Below, piece by piece: positions 27,493-38,445 of a stretch of DNA of 64,000 nucleotides. Numbering within the stretch: the stretch's first letter is position 1; every line of letters starts with the position of its first letter. Made by a program: the position numbers and the translations under genes. This DNA comes from Flammula alnicola. Lineage: Eukaryota; Basidiomycota; Agaricomycetes; Agaricales; Strophariaceae. The notes beneath the pieces were generated by a model, which was not told where the DNA came from, made no database searches, and was given only the letters and a program-made list of their open reading frames with translations. The DNA is taken from contig JADNRV010000022.1 in the NCBI GenBank assembly GCA_015499995.1, positions 186,001 through 250,000 on the forward strand. The letters run 5' to 3'.

Positions 27493-29728
27493 ATGCCTCT
27501 GTTCAAACAACCCATCCATCGGTTGCGCCGTCGACCTGCCAAATACTTCCCAGATCTTCCGGAAACTGATGCAGCCAAGTCTATGAGCGATGAACTCAGT
27601 AGACTTGTCACTACAGTCCCAGATGCCTCTGCCAGAAATGTCTGCAATAAGCCTGTTTCCCGCGCCAAATATTGACAACATTTTCCAGCTATTTCTCGCA
27701 GAAATGCAGTCATTTCTAACCCTTTACAATCGATACCTCTCTGAGAAAGGGCAAGGGCAAGGATTGTATGTGTCACAACCTCCTGCTCATCCCGTTAACT
27801 GACCATTTAACAGAGATTGGGAGAAAGTCAGCCCTCCAGCAGAAAATCAAATTGTTCCGTATGAGCTCCTTCCTAACAACGGCACAGCAGGTTTGAACAA
27901 GCTTGCTGTACTGAAGGTGAATGGGGGACTTGGTACATCAATGGGTGAGTATGTGGCAATCTCAGACATGTATTTAAACTGAACGATTTCTAGGCATGAA
28001 CGGGGCAAAATGTGCTCTTGAAGTGCAGGACGATCTCACATTTTTGGAGTTGGTTGTTCAGCAAGTCGAGCATCTGAATACCACAGAACGTACAGACGTG
28101 CCTTTGCTATTGATGACTTCATTCAACACTGAAGAAGATACGCTGCGCATTGTAAAGAAATACGCTAATCGACCAGTGAAGATTACTACTTTCAATCAAT
28201 CAAGATATCCTCGTATATTGAAAGAGTCGTTGTTACCTTTCGCCAAGGCCGTGCAGGAAGGCAAAGCAGCGTGGTATCCACCTGGCCACGGAGACCTGTT
28301 CAACTCACTGAATCGATCTGGCGTCCTTGATCGCCTGCTTTCCGAGGAAAGGAGTACCTTTTTGTGTCCAATTCTGACAACCTCGGCGCTGTGTTAGTGT
28401 CAATATTTTATCTTGATCAATCTTGCCTTCTCCAAACGAACTGACGGTTTTAAATGCACATACGTCCAGTGTTGACAAGCGTATCCTCCAGTATATGATC
28501 GACACACAGAGTGAATTCGTCATGGAAGTCACTAGCAAGAGCAAAGTAGACATAAAGGTATGTTTTCGCCCAGTGGTTCATACGTCAAACGCTCTCAGAA
28601 TCTCATTTTGATCGTTAGGGGGGACGCTTATCAGTACGACATTTAATATGATAGTCGTTCATTGGGAATTTATATGATGGTACAGACTACGATGGAACCG
28701 TCCGACTACTTGAGATCACCCAAGTTCCAGCAGAATTCATAGAGGAGTTCAACTCTGGTAAGCCACCCAATTTATTAATGACAGCTTTTGTTACTGATGC
28801 TCCTGTCTACGTATGTAAGCTCGGAGGTTCAGGATATTTAACACTAACAATTTATGGATCAATCTCAGAGGTAATTATTTATATATCGATATCCAGCCGG
28901 TATTCGCTCATCCATCTTCCCTTTCAGCCCTCAAACGTATTTTACGGGACGATGGCATGGTCTTGGACATTATTCCTAATTCAAAAACAATGGAGGATGG
29001 TCGGACGGTGCTGCAGGTAATAACTTACTTGTCGTTCCATTCTTTTCAAGCTTACATTCCGCCACCACCATCAAGCTCGAAACTGCGGCAGGTTCTGCGA
29101 TCAAACACTTCCAAAATGCGCATGGTGTCCACGTTCCGCGCTCGCGATTCTTACCTGTGAAAAATTGCTCCGATCTCCTCCTGGTCAAGAGCGACCTCTT
29201 TGTTCTAGATCATGGCCGTCTGGTCATGAATGAGAATCGGATATTTGGCATTCCTCCCATTGTAAAGCTTGGCGAGCATTTCAGAAAGGTATGTTACCTC
29301 GTCCCTTCCACTGGTTTCTGGTAATTGATTTGATTTTGGTGTTTTGAGATCCATCAATTCCAGAAACGTTTCAAACAAGTACCACATATCATCGAGCTTG
29401 ACCATCTGACTGTAGCAGGAGATGTTTACTTTGGTCGCAATGTTACTCTTCGTGGAACGGTCATTAGTACGTGTTGCATTTGCCTGCTCGTTTAATAATT
29501 TGGGCTGACCTTCGTCAATGAAGTTGTTGCAAATGAAGGACAGCGAATCGACATTCCCGATGGCTGCATTTTAGAGAACCGTGAGGAGAAAGACATCCTT
29601 CGACTGAATTCTGATTGACTATTGTTTATAATACAGGCCTGGTGTCGGGCAACTTGAATATGATTGTGAGTTTGTCGTTTAGACCTTCACTTTCCGTTGA
29701 CTCTCATATCTTCGATCAGGAGCTGTAG
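27493..29728 (+). CDS. UTP-glucose-1-phosphate uridylyltransferase, paralogue 1, with two frame breaks
   Basis: UGPase makes UDP-glucose from UTP and glucose-1-phosphate. Exons and splice sites follow those of the second copy at 44284-46247 almost one for one, and end in the same short Glu-Leu-stop exon. The nucleotide-binding loop is [20 protein letters not shown]; further landmarks are [61 protein letters not shown] and [15 protein letters not shown]. The N-terminus ([20 protein letters not shown]) differs from copy 2. Two single-base deletions break the frame: at about 28346, where the Glu-Gly-Lys before [10 protein letters not shown] lacks one base, and in the G-run at 28618-28623 before the DYDG exon. 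All other exons and splice sites are intact, so the breaks may be consensus errors rather than decay. If they are real, this copy is a recent pseudogene. Confidence 0.85.
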
Positions 29729-30039
29729 TTTCTTACTTCGTTCCACAGTCCTCGTTTCGTATTGTCACCATCCTGTACTAGCACAAGAGAAGTACATATA
29801 TAGTGTACATGTTTACTTGAAAGTTCACCCAAAACCCCAGATGGTCATCAAGATTGCATCAAGGCCTTCTAAAGACACTTCCTTGTTTCGCCTGAACTGA
29901 CGTAACCGGCATGTGTTCGTCTTGGTTGTTCACTGCTACTCTTAAAGTTCTCATAGTGAGTCATACATTCCCATCGTCGCTCAAAGGCTTCATCATGGGG
30001 ATGTGATGACTGCATCCGTGTAGTCTGATGGCATTAGTT
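29729..30039. other. 3' flank of UGPase copy 1
   Basis: No gene seen; presumed 3' UTR and spacer before the duplicated block starts at about 30040. Confidence 0.4.
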
Positions 30040-32120
30040 GCTTATCAGATTCCCGTCGGTCGTTGCCGTTGGACCTTGCCAGTGAATTGATTGCACCGCA
30101 AGGGTGAAGTTTGCCTGTTCGTTCCCTTCCACTGTTAGCATCTAACTGTCGAAGAAACTTTTAGGTTTCTCAAGCGATGATTGATGATTTGTGAGGCATT
30201 TTGGTTTCTCGGAAGTTAACGCAAACTAGTTTATAGGATAAGATTTACACGGCGGGCTGCGCATTTACGAACGGACCGGTGCCTCTGTACATCTCCCGAC
30301 GTCAGGTTCGTCCCGTTCAAGAACGGCCCTAAAATTAAAGTTCGACCCAAAGCTTTTTCAGGGTAGAATTCAGGCAGAGTTTGGTTTCAGTCTTTTAAAC
30401 GCAGCAACCACTTGGTGGCGACCGCTTCATCCTTCCGATCCCTCCAATATGTGCCATACATAAACACCACTGCCACCATCCGCGAACGACTCCTACTTGA
30501 TATAGGCCAGCCACGAAAAGTGTGTACCACAACGACGTCAAGCAGCCTTATATATTGTTTTTCTGCATGGAAATAGCTCGAGGCTCAGCGTGTAAACTAT
30601 CACTATTCTGAGCTCCTTAGGCTTTAAGGATCTCACACCGCGTCATTTAGGTATAGCTGCCATGGTGAACGCCTGCGAGCTCTTCATACATTTTCCAGAG
30701 GAAGTGGAATACATTTGGATGTAAGTTGCCTGCTGCCTGATGGCAGTCTTACGCTCACGCGTGCGGTCTCTCAATATAGGACACTGCCAGACTTCACGAT
30801 AATGAAAGGTTGTACCTTTTTGCGCGTTACTTTATATTCGTGCTTCACATGTACGTCGCTGTTGACTCCTTTATACGAGGTATTCATCTATATTCCCTAC
30901 CTAGCCAGGTCTTCCTGTATGGTGACGTCCTTCAACACGTCTCTCCGTCTCAGTTTTCTCAATCCATGCGAGTATGGTGGGTGTATAAGGCAGTCGTGTT
31001 TCAAGCCTTTCTTTGGGTAATCAATTTTGCTCTTATGAAGAGAAGTGTGTTTCTCCTTAGCATCTTGAAAAAATGGCATTCATTTCAAAATGATGGTCTA
31101 GTTTATCTCCTGTTCGACAGGAAGAAATGGATGTTGAATTTTTTGTGCTGCATCTCCGCCGTTAGGTTGGCCTCGGGATTACAATCACGGTCTTGATCTA
31201 CCAGACGAAGACGGCCACACCTTCAATAACTGGTTCGGTCTCGATCTTCATTCTAGTGAATCATCAGTAATTTCCCCCCCTTTTTTCCTCATTTAAAATC
31301 TCAAAATTACACTGAATAGAGGCGGAGAGATACTGTTGCAAAGTGTCGTCTTCATCCTCGCAATTGGAAAAGGTAGTGCCGGCAGAACTCCTGTGGCAAC
31401 ACGGCTTATGGAGAATGGAGTCGGACCGTTAATTGCTTTGACCAGTACGCTTCCTATACCTTTGAATTTCCGAATATAGAACTGACTTCCCTTCAGTGAT
31501 GATAATGGGCTTCGCTGCATATACAACCATTCATGGTGCTGCGGCCTTTATGTTCTCGTGAGTGCTTATATGTGTAGGCATTGCCAACCTAACATGCGAG
31601 TTGAATATCTTTCTCAGGCTTTCCTGTGGAGCTTATTCCGCGGTGGTGAGCTGTTCCTCTTCTGTGACTCCCCTGGAAAGCCATCTTATTATTAAACGTT
31701 AGGGATGTCGTATAATCATGACGATGCTCCGAGCATACTATCGAAAGACTCAGACTCTCTATGTGGATACGAGCACATCAGATGAAGAAAAATACGAGTC
31801 CCGGGCATAGAACCGTTGAGAACTCGGACTCTTGGTCCAGTCAACTCACTCAGATACCGAAGACAGCTGTGAATTCGTTAACAGGACCCGTACTTTATTC
31901 CATCTGCCATCCGCATATCTAGTACCAAAGTACTACTTACCTCGGACCAACAGCGTCGCGGCCACATACCCCAACTTGCCGCACATATAATCTATAATCA
32001 TTATCGACTCATCATCACCACCCAGCTACTCAAACGAGCACAGCTGCGAGTAGTACTTGTTAGTTATCACCACTCCGCACACACGATTTTTATTCATAAC
32101 CACATATGCCCAGTAGATAC
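30040..32120 (+). repeat. Segmental duplication, copy A
   Basis: About 2.08 kb that aligns by eye along its whole length with 35780-37820 in the same orientation. Both start at TCGTTGCCGTT(G/A)GACC, share AATTGATTGCACCGCAAGGG and TTATAGGATAAGATTTACA, then carry a DUF6533-type gene, and both run out near CACACACGA(A)T. Divergence is visible throughout, with small indels in the flanks. Confidence 0.8.
30567..31810 (+). CDS. DUF6533-type membrane protein, duplicate A, one frame break
   Basis: Multi-pass membrane protein of unknown function, paralogue of the gene at 36261. Coding pieces in order: ATG at 30567 (MEIARGSA), exon from 30651 with MVNACELFIHFPEEVEYIW, exon from about 30780 with TLPDFTIMKG and LYLFARYFIFVLHMYVAV, then SMRVWWVYKAVVFQAFLWVI, KWMLNFLCCISAVRLASGL, later TPVATRLMENGVGPLIALT, and last GCRIIMTMLRAYYRK before the stop at 31810. 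Hydrophobic segments alternate as in DUF6533 proteins. Between KG and LY at about 30807 one T is missing relative to copy B; with it the frame continues. Intron boundaries in the second half are approximate. Confidence 0.6.
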
Positions 32121-33125
32121 AGTAACGTCGTGACTCACACGTAGAAGATTATTTGCAGTTTACTTTTGGTATAGTTATCGACATACATACACACTTGAAT
32201 GTGTTGAAAAAAACCAATCTATAGCAATTCTCGCACTTTTAATAAGTCGATACCAACCACCAAGACCGAAGCAAATGAAGCAAAAAAGCCACTAGAGAAA
32301 TCGGCTCTTCGTTGGAAAGTTCAAAGCCGTTCACTGCACTGCCCTGCCAAATAATCCAATCCTCCTTGGAGGCCACATCGGAACGCCGACATCAACAAAC
32401 ACGCGCCCACACAACACCCATGGCAGGTACTCACAAATTGCATCAAGTGAACGGACCTGCTGGTAATCAGCATCATCAGTGCCTGTCCGATTCCTCTTAG
32501 TCATTTCCTCCGCCTCGAGAACAGCCTTCTCATCAAAGGACTGGAGGCTATAGTCCATCTTTCAGTCAATGTTCTCCTATCTCCTACTCCTCCGCAGCTT
32601 CTCCGAGGGTTATCCGCCCGTACTACTGGGTATGTTATCTGCCCGGCAAAACCCGAAATGGCATTTTTCGAGTGTTGTTGTCGACCTCCTGGACACAAAT
32701 CAGTACCGTGTACCACGAGATCTTGCAGGAGCATAGATATGTATGCCCAGTGAGAATGCCGGCGGTTCAGTTTGGCTTAGATTGGTTGTGCTCGGTATTT
32801 ACCAATTCCATTGGTTAAAATCGTTTACAATCTGTCAAAAAATGTAATTCTGTTGCTAGCTTGATTCTCCTCGCAGAATTTCCATTCCATGTCAATTCCA
32901 TATTCTAAATTCATCCAACATCCGTCGTATTCACCTCCACACAGGGCACACTTTGCAGTTCTCTCGGCAAAGTTGTTACCTCACGTGACCAAGTAACAGC
33001 CACTTCAATCGGGGGCTGTGCTTCTCCACTGACTCGACTTCGACATTTTCTCTAAGTTTTCGCCCTAAGTTTCTTCCTTCCTCTTTGTGCCTCTCCTCGC
33101 TCTGCTTCAAACCATCCTTTCACCA
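31811..33125. other. Spacer with dispersed repeat pieces
   Basis: 1.3 kb downstream of duplicate A. It includes the end of the duplication and a piece (32100-32440) that reappears at 42800-43110. A single GTTATCTGCC lies at 32634, matching the repeated word at 34.5-34.8 kb. No supported gene. Confidence 0.5.
32100..32440 (+). repeat. Dispersed repeat, copy 1 (second copy 42800-43110)
   Basis: Shared landmarks in the same order with 42800-43110: a GATTATTTGCAGTTTA-like stretch, ATCGACATACA, GTTCACTG, GAGGCCACA, GAACGCCGACATC, ACAAACACGC, and GGTACTCACAAA. Spacing differs by small indels. It looks like the 3' continuation of the duplicated DUF6533 block, now separated from copy B. Confidence 0.65.
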
Positions 33126-34143
33126 ATGGCCTCTCAACCTAAGAAGATCTGTAACTGCTCTCACTTTTGCCATGGAATGGACAGCCTCGTATCTCAGGCT
33201 ACCTACTACAACCATGCACCTTACCGGCGACAAAACCAACTTACGCCAATTACTGACAATTTTGTGGCCGCTCATGCAGCAAGTTTTTCCATCTGTGTCA
33301 ACGATAACGGAGGAACAGCCGATGACTCCAGAGACTGAACCATCACCTATGCCAGACTCGGCCGCTCCTCTTGAACAAGTACAAGATGCTGGAATGGGCA
33401 GAATTGGGGCATTAGTGGTGGGAGAAACAAGCTCTGGATTACCGAAAGGATCCAAGTCTTTCAAAGTACGTGTGATTCATGATCTTGGGATGACATTACT
33501 TACCATACTCTATCAAGCTCTCAATGCTGAAAAATCCTCTGTGAGTCGGCCTGCCTTTTTTCGGTTCAGCTCTCACTCACCGCCTTGCATAGCACATTCT
33601 CTGCTCAAGTCACCTCTGGTCCCGCGGTCTCTCGTCTTGATGCCCTCAAATTGAATGGTATGTTTGTTGATCCTGGCTCTTGTTCTTCGCTAACAGATGC
33701 CTCTCATCTCCAGCTACAAAACCCTCAAAAAGCGAAATGGTTGCAATGCCACCGAGCTCAGGCTTGCCTTCAGCTTGTGAAACTGTTCTCGCTACACCTT
33801 CGGTACCCCCGAATCCACTGAATGCGGCCCTTTTCAAGTTTTCGACGAATAGCTTTGCTGAATGGTTCGTTGATCTTGCTACGTTGACACAATATCATGC
33901 TGACTAATTGTAGGAATCTTTTCGGGTATGAATACTGCAAGACGAATAAACGCGCCACGAAGCAAGAGGTGAAGGATGTGTTTGAAGCGCTCTCGGATAG
34001 CGAGAAGCTGGTCAGTTTGTTTCTCGAGCATTCCGCAATCTTTTAACTAATTGAATGTCTAATTTAAGAAATGGTCTGCTCTGCGTAAAGAGAAACTCGC
34101 ACAAAAGAAGGAGGCACGGAATGCTGTGGCCGTGGCGCAGTGA
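33126..34143 (+). CDS. Unknown protein with transposon-type N-terminal motif and HMG-like C-terminus
   Basis: Several exons read well. The ATG at 33126 gives MASQPKKICNCSHFCHG then VSQATYYNHAPYRR; Cys/His clusters followed by TYYxHAPYR are common at the start of proteins tied to basidiomycete DNA transposons of the Plavaka/KDZ type. A Pro/Glu-rich linker (TEEQPMTPETEPSPMPDS) follows in another frame, so one frame change near 33290 is unexplained. Downstream exons splice in phase: about 33512-33541, 33592-33657, 33715-33863, 33915-34010, and 34070-34143. The last three read LFGYEYCKTNKRATKQEVKD and FEALSDSEKLKWSALRKEKL with a Lys-rich end, recalling helix 3 of an HMG box. I would not assign a function; it could be a domesticated or decaying transposon gene. 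Confidence 0.4.
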
Positions 34144-36260
34144 ATGGGCGAAGTGGCTCGAGGTGGGGTGGCGAGGCGCCGCGAGGGTCAATATGGTACA
34201 CTACATGTTGGTTCTTTTTGGTTCATTTCGTTACACTGTATCACGTAGTACATGTAGTGGTATTGTCAGAAATTAACCGATCTCATTCTATTAAAGCTAC
34301 AACAAATCTTTTATTGAGTCAATGCCAACCCAAACTAACCGATTGTCATCGGTTAGATTCTAAATCCTGTGTTGTTATCGGTTTTGATCGGTGACATGTG
34401 CCCGAATCCGATTTCAACCAAAGACAACCAACCTCAACCGCCGGCATTCTCACTGGGATGTATGTTTTAAGAAACTTCATCTCTTTAGATTTTTTAAAAC
34501 TAGTCTTGAAACGGTGTAATAAATGAGAATGTTATCTGCCACAGCCAAATTTATCTCTCACAGTGTCTCAAATGACTATTTCTCAATTCATGCACCCAAC
34601 TCTCATCCTTGAGCCTTAAAATTTTGCATGGGTGTATCTTAGAATGTAAATAAAATAGTTGTATCTTCAAATTTTTTAAATTTTCGCCTTGAGCTTTGGA
34701 AGATGTCGAGATGTTATCTGCCATGGCCAATGTTATCTGCCATTACCATATTTGGCTGGCATGTTATCTGCCATCCCCTCCTCGAGAGCCCTTTTCTGTC
34801 CAGTTTCAGCAAATGGTCTACAGTTTTTTACATTCAAAAGGTTTAGATGTATACATGCAATACCCATAATTAATTGTAGGTCTGTAGGTAAATTAATGAA
34901 GGCTGTAGGTTAAATTATGTCTCGCACCCGCCCGGAAACAGCAAATTCTCGAGCTTTGTGCGCGCGAAGCGCGCCGGGAAAAAAACCAAAAAATCAGAAG
35001 AATTGATAAGATTGCGGAATCAGGTCAGGATATCAATTGGCGCAAAAAAATCTGTCCATTTCTATGAAATCTCTCTTTTTCTCTCTTTTTTCTTTCCTTT
35101 TCCCTTCTTTTCCTCTTTCGGACACCCAGTAGTTTGGGTGGAAAACCTCTCCGAGAGACCGATCCGCCTCTGATGAAATCCCAGGTTACTTTCCACCCTT
35201 TGGCCTCATCAAGTCAATGCCAGTCGTCTTCCAGTCCCGAAAGAGCTCGACGAAGTCGATCATGTAGCGGAACTTCGCAAAATCAGCCTGAGACTGACGA
35301 ACACCCTCTGTCCAACATGAAAGCAGATAACCGCTCGTAACTTGCCCTTCTAGTGGTGAGGAACAAGATGGGCCAAGTCACCAATGGGTTGCTTCAAACG
35401 GTGTGCTCAGTGTTCCCAACGAGTCGGAATTTGTCCCAGGCCTGCCGAAGCATCTCAATGACAGAGAGCCGAGTCTCTGAACGAGCCTTGTTTGCATGTG
35501 GACAGGCTTCGCACCGTAGTCAGCCTCAGCAAACGCAGCTATAAAAACCTCCTGGCTGACCTGAACCTTTACGGCGCTTCACCTTCCTTTCTCGAGAGGT
35601 AGATTCGAAGTGGAGAATGAAGGGGTCGAGTTGGATTTATAATATCAAGGCGCCATGATGAGAAGGAGATGTCATGGAGGACGCGCTCGAGGACGCGTCT
35701 AGATAACCACGCCTCGAACCGTCTAAGATGGAAATCGCAGGGACAGTGTAGGTATAGTAGAGTTGATCGCTCGTTGATGCCTAGTCGTTGCCGTTAGACC
35801 TGCCAGAGAATTGATTGCACCGCAAGGGTCAAGTTTGTTTGTTCACTCCCCTTCGGCCGGTACCGTTAACATCTACATAACTGTCCAAGAAACTTTCGGG
35901 CTCTCTCAAGTGATGATTTGTGAGGCATTTTCGTTTCGCGGAATTTGTTACTAACACAACTTGGTTTATAGGATAAGATTTACAAGGGTTTGTATCTATG
36001 GCCTACATATGTACCAGTACAGTTCCGGATGTCTGGTTCGTCCCATTGAGATTGGCCCTGTTGGACTCGGAGCTTTTTTCAGGGCAGAATTCAGGTAGAG
36101 TTCAGTTCCAGTCTTTTAAATGCAGTGATCACTTGGTGTCGACCGATTCTTTCCCCTCCCAGTTCCTCGAACATGCACCATACATAAGCACCCTTGACAC
36201 TGGCCAGAGAATTGCATACCACAACGAAGTTAAGCAAGCTGCATATCTATGTCTTTCGGC
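34144..36260. other. Repeat-bearing spacer with a decayed minus-strand coding relic
   Basis: Contains four copies of the word GTTATCTGCCA (34531-34775) and, at about 35180-35600 on the minus strand, coding-like pieces in shifting frames (CEACPHANKARSETRLSVIE, and RYMIDFVELFRDWKTTGIDL) that resemble transposase or cysteine-rich mobile-element proteins. No intact frame. The last 480 bp belong to duplication copy B. Confidence 0.45.
34531..34775. repeat. Cluster of the repeated word GTTATCTGCCA
   Basis: Exact GTTATCTGCCA occurs at 34531, 34713, 34732 and 34763; three of the four are preceded by AT or T and followed by T. A shorter GTTATCTGCC is at 32634. Spacing is irregular, so it is not a simple tandem array. 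Confidence 0.7.
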
Positions 36261-37820
36261 ATGCCAGTGGAAATAGCTCGAGGTGCAGCGTGTAAGCCTT
36301 CGCTGTTCTCAGCTCCTTAAGCTTTAAGGATCTCACACCATGCACCGCGTCATTCAGGTATAGCTGCCATGCTGAATGCCTGCGAACTCTTGACACATTT
36401 CCCGGAGGAAATGGAGTACATTTGGATGTAAGTTGCCTGGAATTTCTGCCTGATGTTGTTCTTACCCTCACGCATGCGTTTTCCCAACATAGGGTACTCC
36501 GAGAGTTCACGCTAATGAAAGGCCTCTACCTTTTTGCGCGTTATTATATTTTCGTCGTTCACCTGTACATCGCTGTCAACCTCTTTAAACGAGGTGTTCG
36601 TCTCACTCCCTTACCTAGCCAGGTCTTCTTGTACGGTGACGTACTTCAATACGTCTCCTCATCCGACCGGCTTTCTCCATCCATGCGAACATGGTGGTTG
36701 TATAAGGCATTCATGTTGCAAGCCTTTGTCTGGGTTATCCATTCTGCTCTTATGAAGAGAAGTGTGTTTCCGCTTAGCATCTCCAAGAAATGGATTTCGT
36801 CTGACAAGACGATTTAGTTTATCTCCTGTTCAACAGGAAGCGATGGATGTTCAATTTCTTGCTTTGTCTCTCCACCGTTAGGTTGGCCATCGCGGCAACG
36901 GTCATCGTCTCGATTTACCAGACAAAGACGGAAAAACCTTCAACAACTGGCACAATACCGATCATCATTGTAGCGAATTACTTGCAAGTTCCTTCCACCT
37001 CCGAATTTATTCCTCATTTAAAGTCTCAAACTTACATTGAATAGAGCCGGAGAGATACTGTTGCAAAGTGTCATTAGCATCCTCGCAGTTGGACATGGCA
37101 GTACCAGCAGGACGCCTTTGGCAACGCGGCTCATGGAGAATGGAGTCGAATCGTTAATTACTGTGGCCTGTACGCTTCCCACACTTTCGAATTTCCGAAC
37201 ATAGAACTGACTTCCCTGCAGTCATGACAATGAGCCTCACTACATATACATTCGTTCATGGTGCCTCGGCCTTTATGTACTCGTGAGTACTTATGTGCCA
37301 GTGTCTAGGCGTTGCCTACCTAAGATGCGCGTTGAATATCTTTCTCAGCTTGTCCTGTGGAGCTTATTCCGCGGTGGTGAGCTCTTCTTCTGCTTCTGTG
37401 TCTCCGCCGGATATCTTACTATTAAACCCTAGGGATGTCGTTTAATCATGGCGATGCTCCGAGCACACTATGGAAAAACCCGGATTCTCTATGTGAATCT
37501 GAACACCACAGATGCACAAGGAACCTCCGAGTGTAGACCTCCAGCTCTTGGTCCACTCAGATAACGAACTTGACATGGCGCCGTACTCTGTTCTATTTTC
37601 CACCCGTATGTATCGGACCACTTGAAGCACTGCCTACTAACTGGGGTCAACACCATCGCGCCCACATACCCCACTGACTTGCCGCACATCTAGTATGTAT
37701 CATCACCATCGACTCACCACCACCACTCCAGCAACTCGAACAGAAAGCCGCGAGCAATATTTGTTAGTTATTACCTCCACACACGAATCTTTTTTATGAT
37801 CACTTATTCACAGTAGCTAC
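35780..37820 (+). repeat. Segmental duplication, copy B
   Basis: Partner of 30040-32120 in direct orientation, about 5.7 kb further on. The shared block covers the upstream region, a whole DUF6533-type gene and its 3' flank. Confidence 0.8.
36261..37564 (+). CDS. DUF6533-type membrane protein, duplicate B
   Basis: Paralogue of the gene at 30567. The ATG at 36261 gives MPVEIARGAA, spliced to MLNACELLTHFPEEMEYIW, then VLREFTLMKGLYLFARYYIF and VVHLYIAV; next SMRTWWLYKAFMLQAFVWVI, KRWMFNFLLCLSTVRLAIAA, ATVIVSIYQT, and GEILLQSVISILAVGHGSTS with TPLATRLMENGVESLITV; last GCRLIMAMLRAHYGKTRILY and the stop at 37564. Six or so hydrophobic segments and the terminal GCRLI motif fit the DUF6533 layout. 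This copy keeps its frame where copy A has a missing T, so it is the better candidate for a functional gene. Exon boundaries around 36600-36850 and 36980-37050 are approximate. Confidence 0.6.
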
Positions 37821-38445
37821 TTATGCATTTAAAATAAACGTGTCTCTGCCGTTTACTCGAGTTGAACAGGGACCCCCCGCAATCGCGCCAATGGGGAAGA
37901 TAAAAATGAACACTAAGCTATACTACATATCAGAATAAAATGTATCGTGAAATGTAGTACCTGAATCTTCCTCCGTATTGACCCTTTTTGATTGGCTCGC
38001 ATCGGGTACTAAGTTGGTGCACCAGGCCGAAAAGTTGTTTCTGACTGATACGAAATCCAGATCGCCGCTGTCCCTCTGCGGCAGGTGGTGGATAAGGTTA
38101 TTGAAGCTGCTGTCCGGAGACCAGTCTTTGAAGGAGGTAGAAAAGTACGAAACGAGGGCAGTCCCACTTTGGGCGTATGTTTGAAACTCTACCTGGACGG
38201 GCAAGGCGTGTTTTTGTTCGACTTTTGTTGTCATTCCGCTGAGGGAGTATCTTTTTAGTTCTTATCCGCCAAGGAGAAGGGCTCGCTGGAAAATTTCCAG
38301 TAGCTCGAGAAGTTCTTTAACTCGACTTTCCTGGCATTGACCTTCAGAAAGGGCGTAAAGACGATATAATACACTTGGTTTGTGTCTTTGAAAGGAGGCA
38401 TGTTTTTTTATTTTTTCATACATTCGATTCTCCAGACTTTGCCAC
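37565..38445. other. Spacer with a short repeat shared with 42.1 kb
   Basis: At 37915-37955 the stretch AATAAAATGTATCGTGAAATG and its flanks recur at 42108-42150. A minus-strand frame at 37923-38234 (about 103 codons) has no recognisable motif and no splice context; I do not call it a gene. Confidence 0.45.

Noticed and set aside
37923..38234. 103-codon minus-strand frame next to the conserved protein gene
   Set aside because: No motif and no in-phase splice to the neighbouring gene; could be chance.
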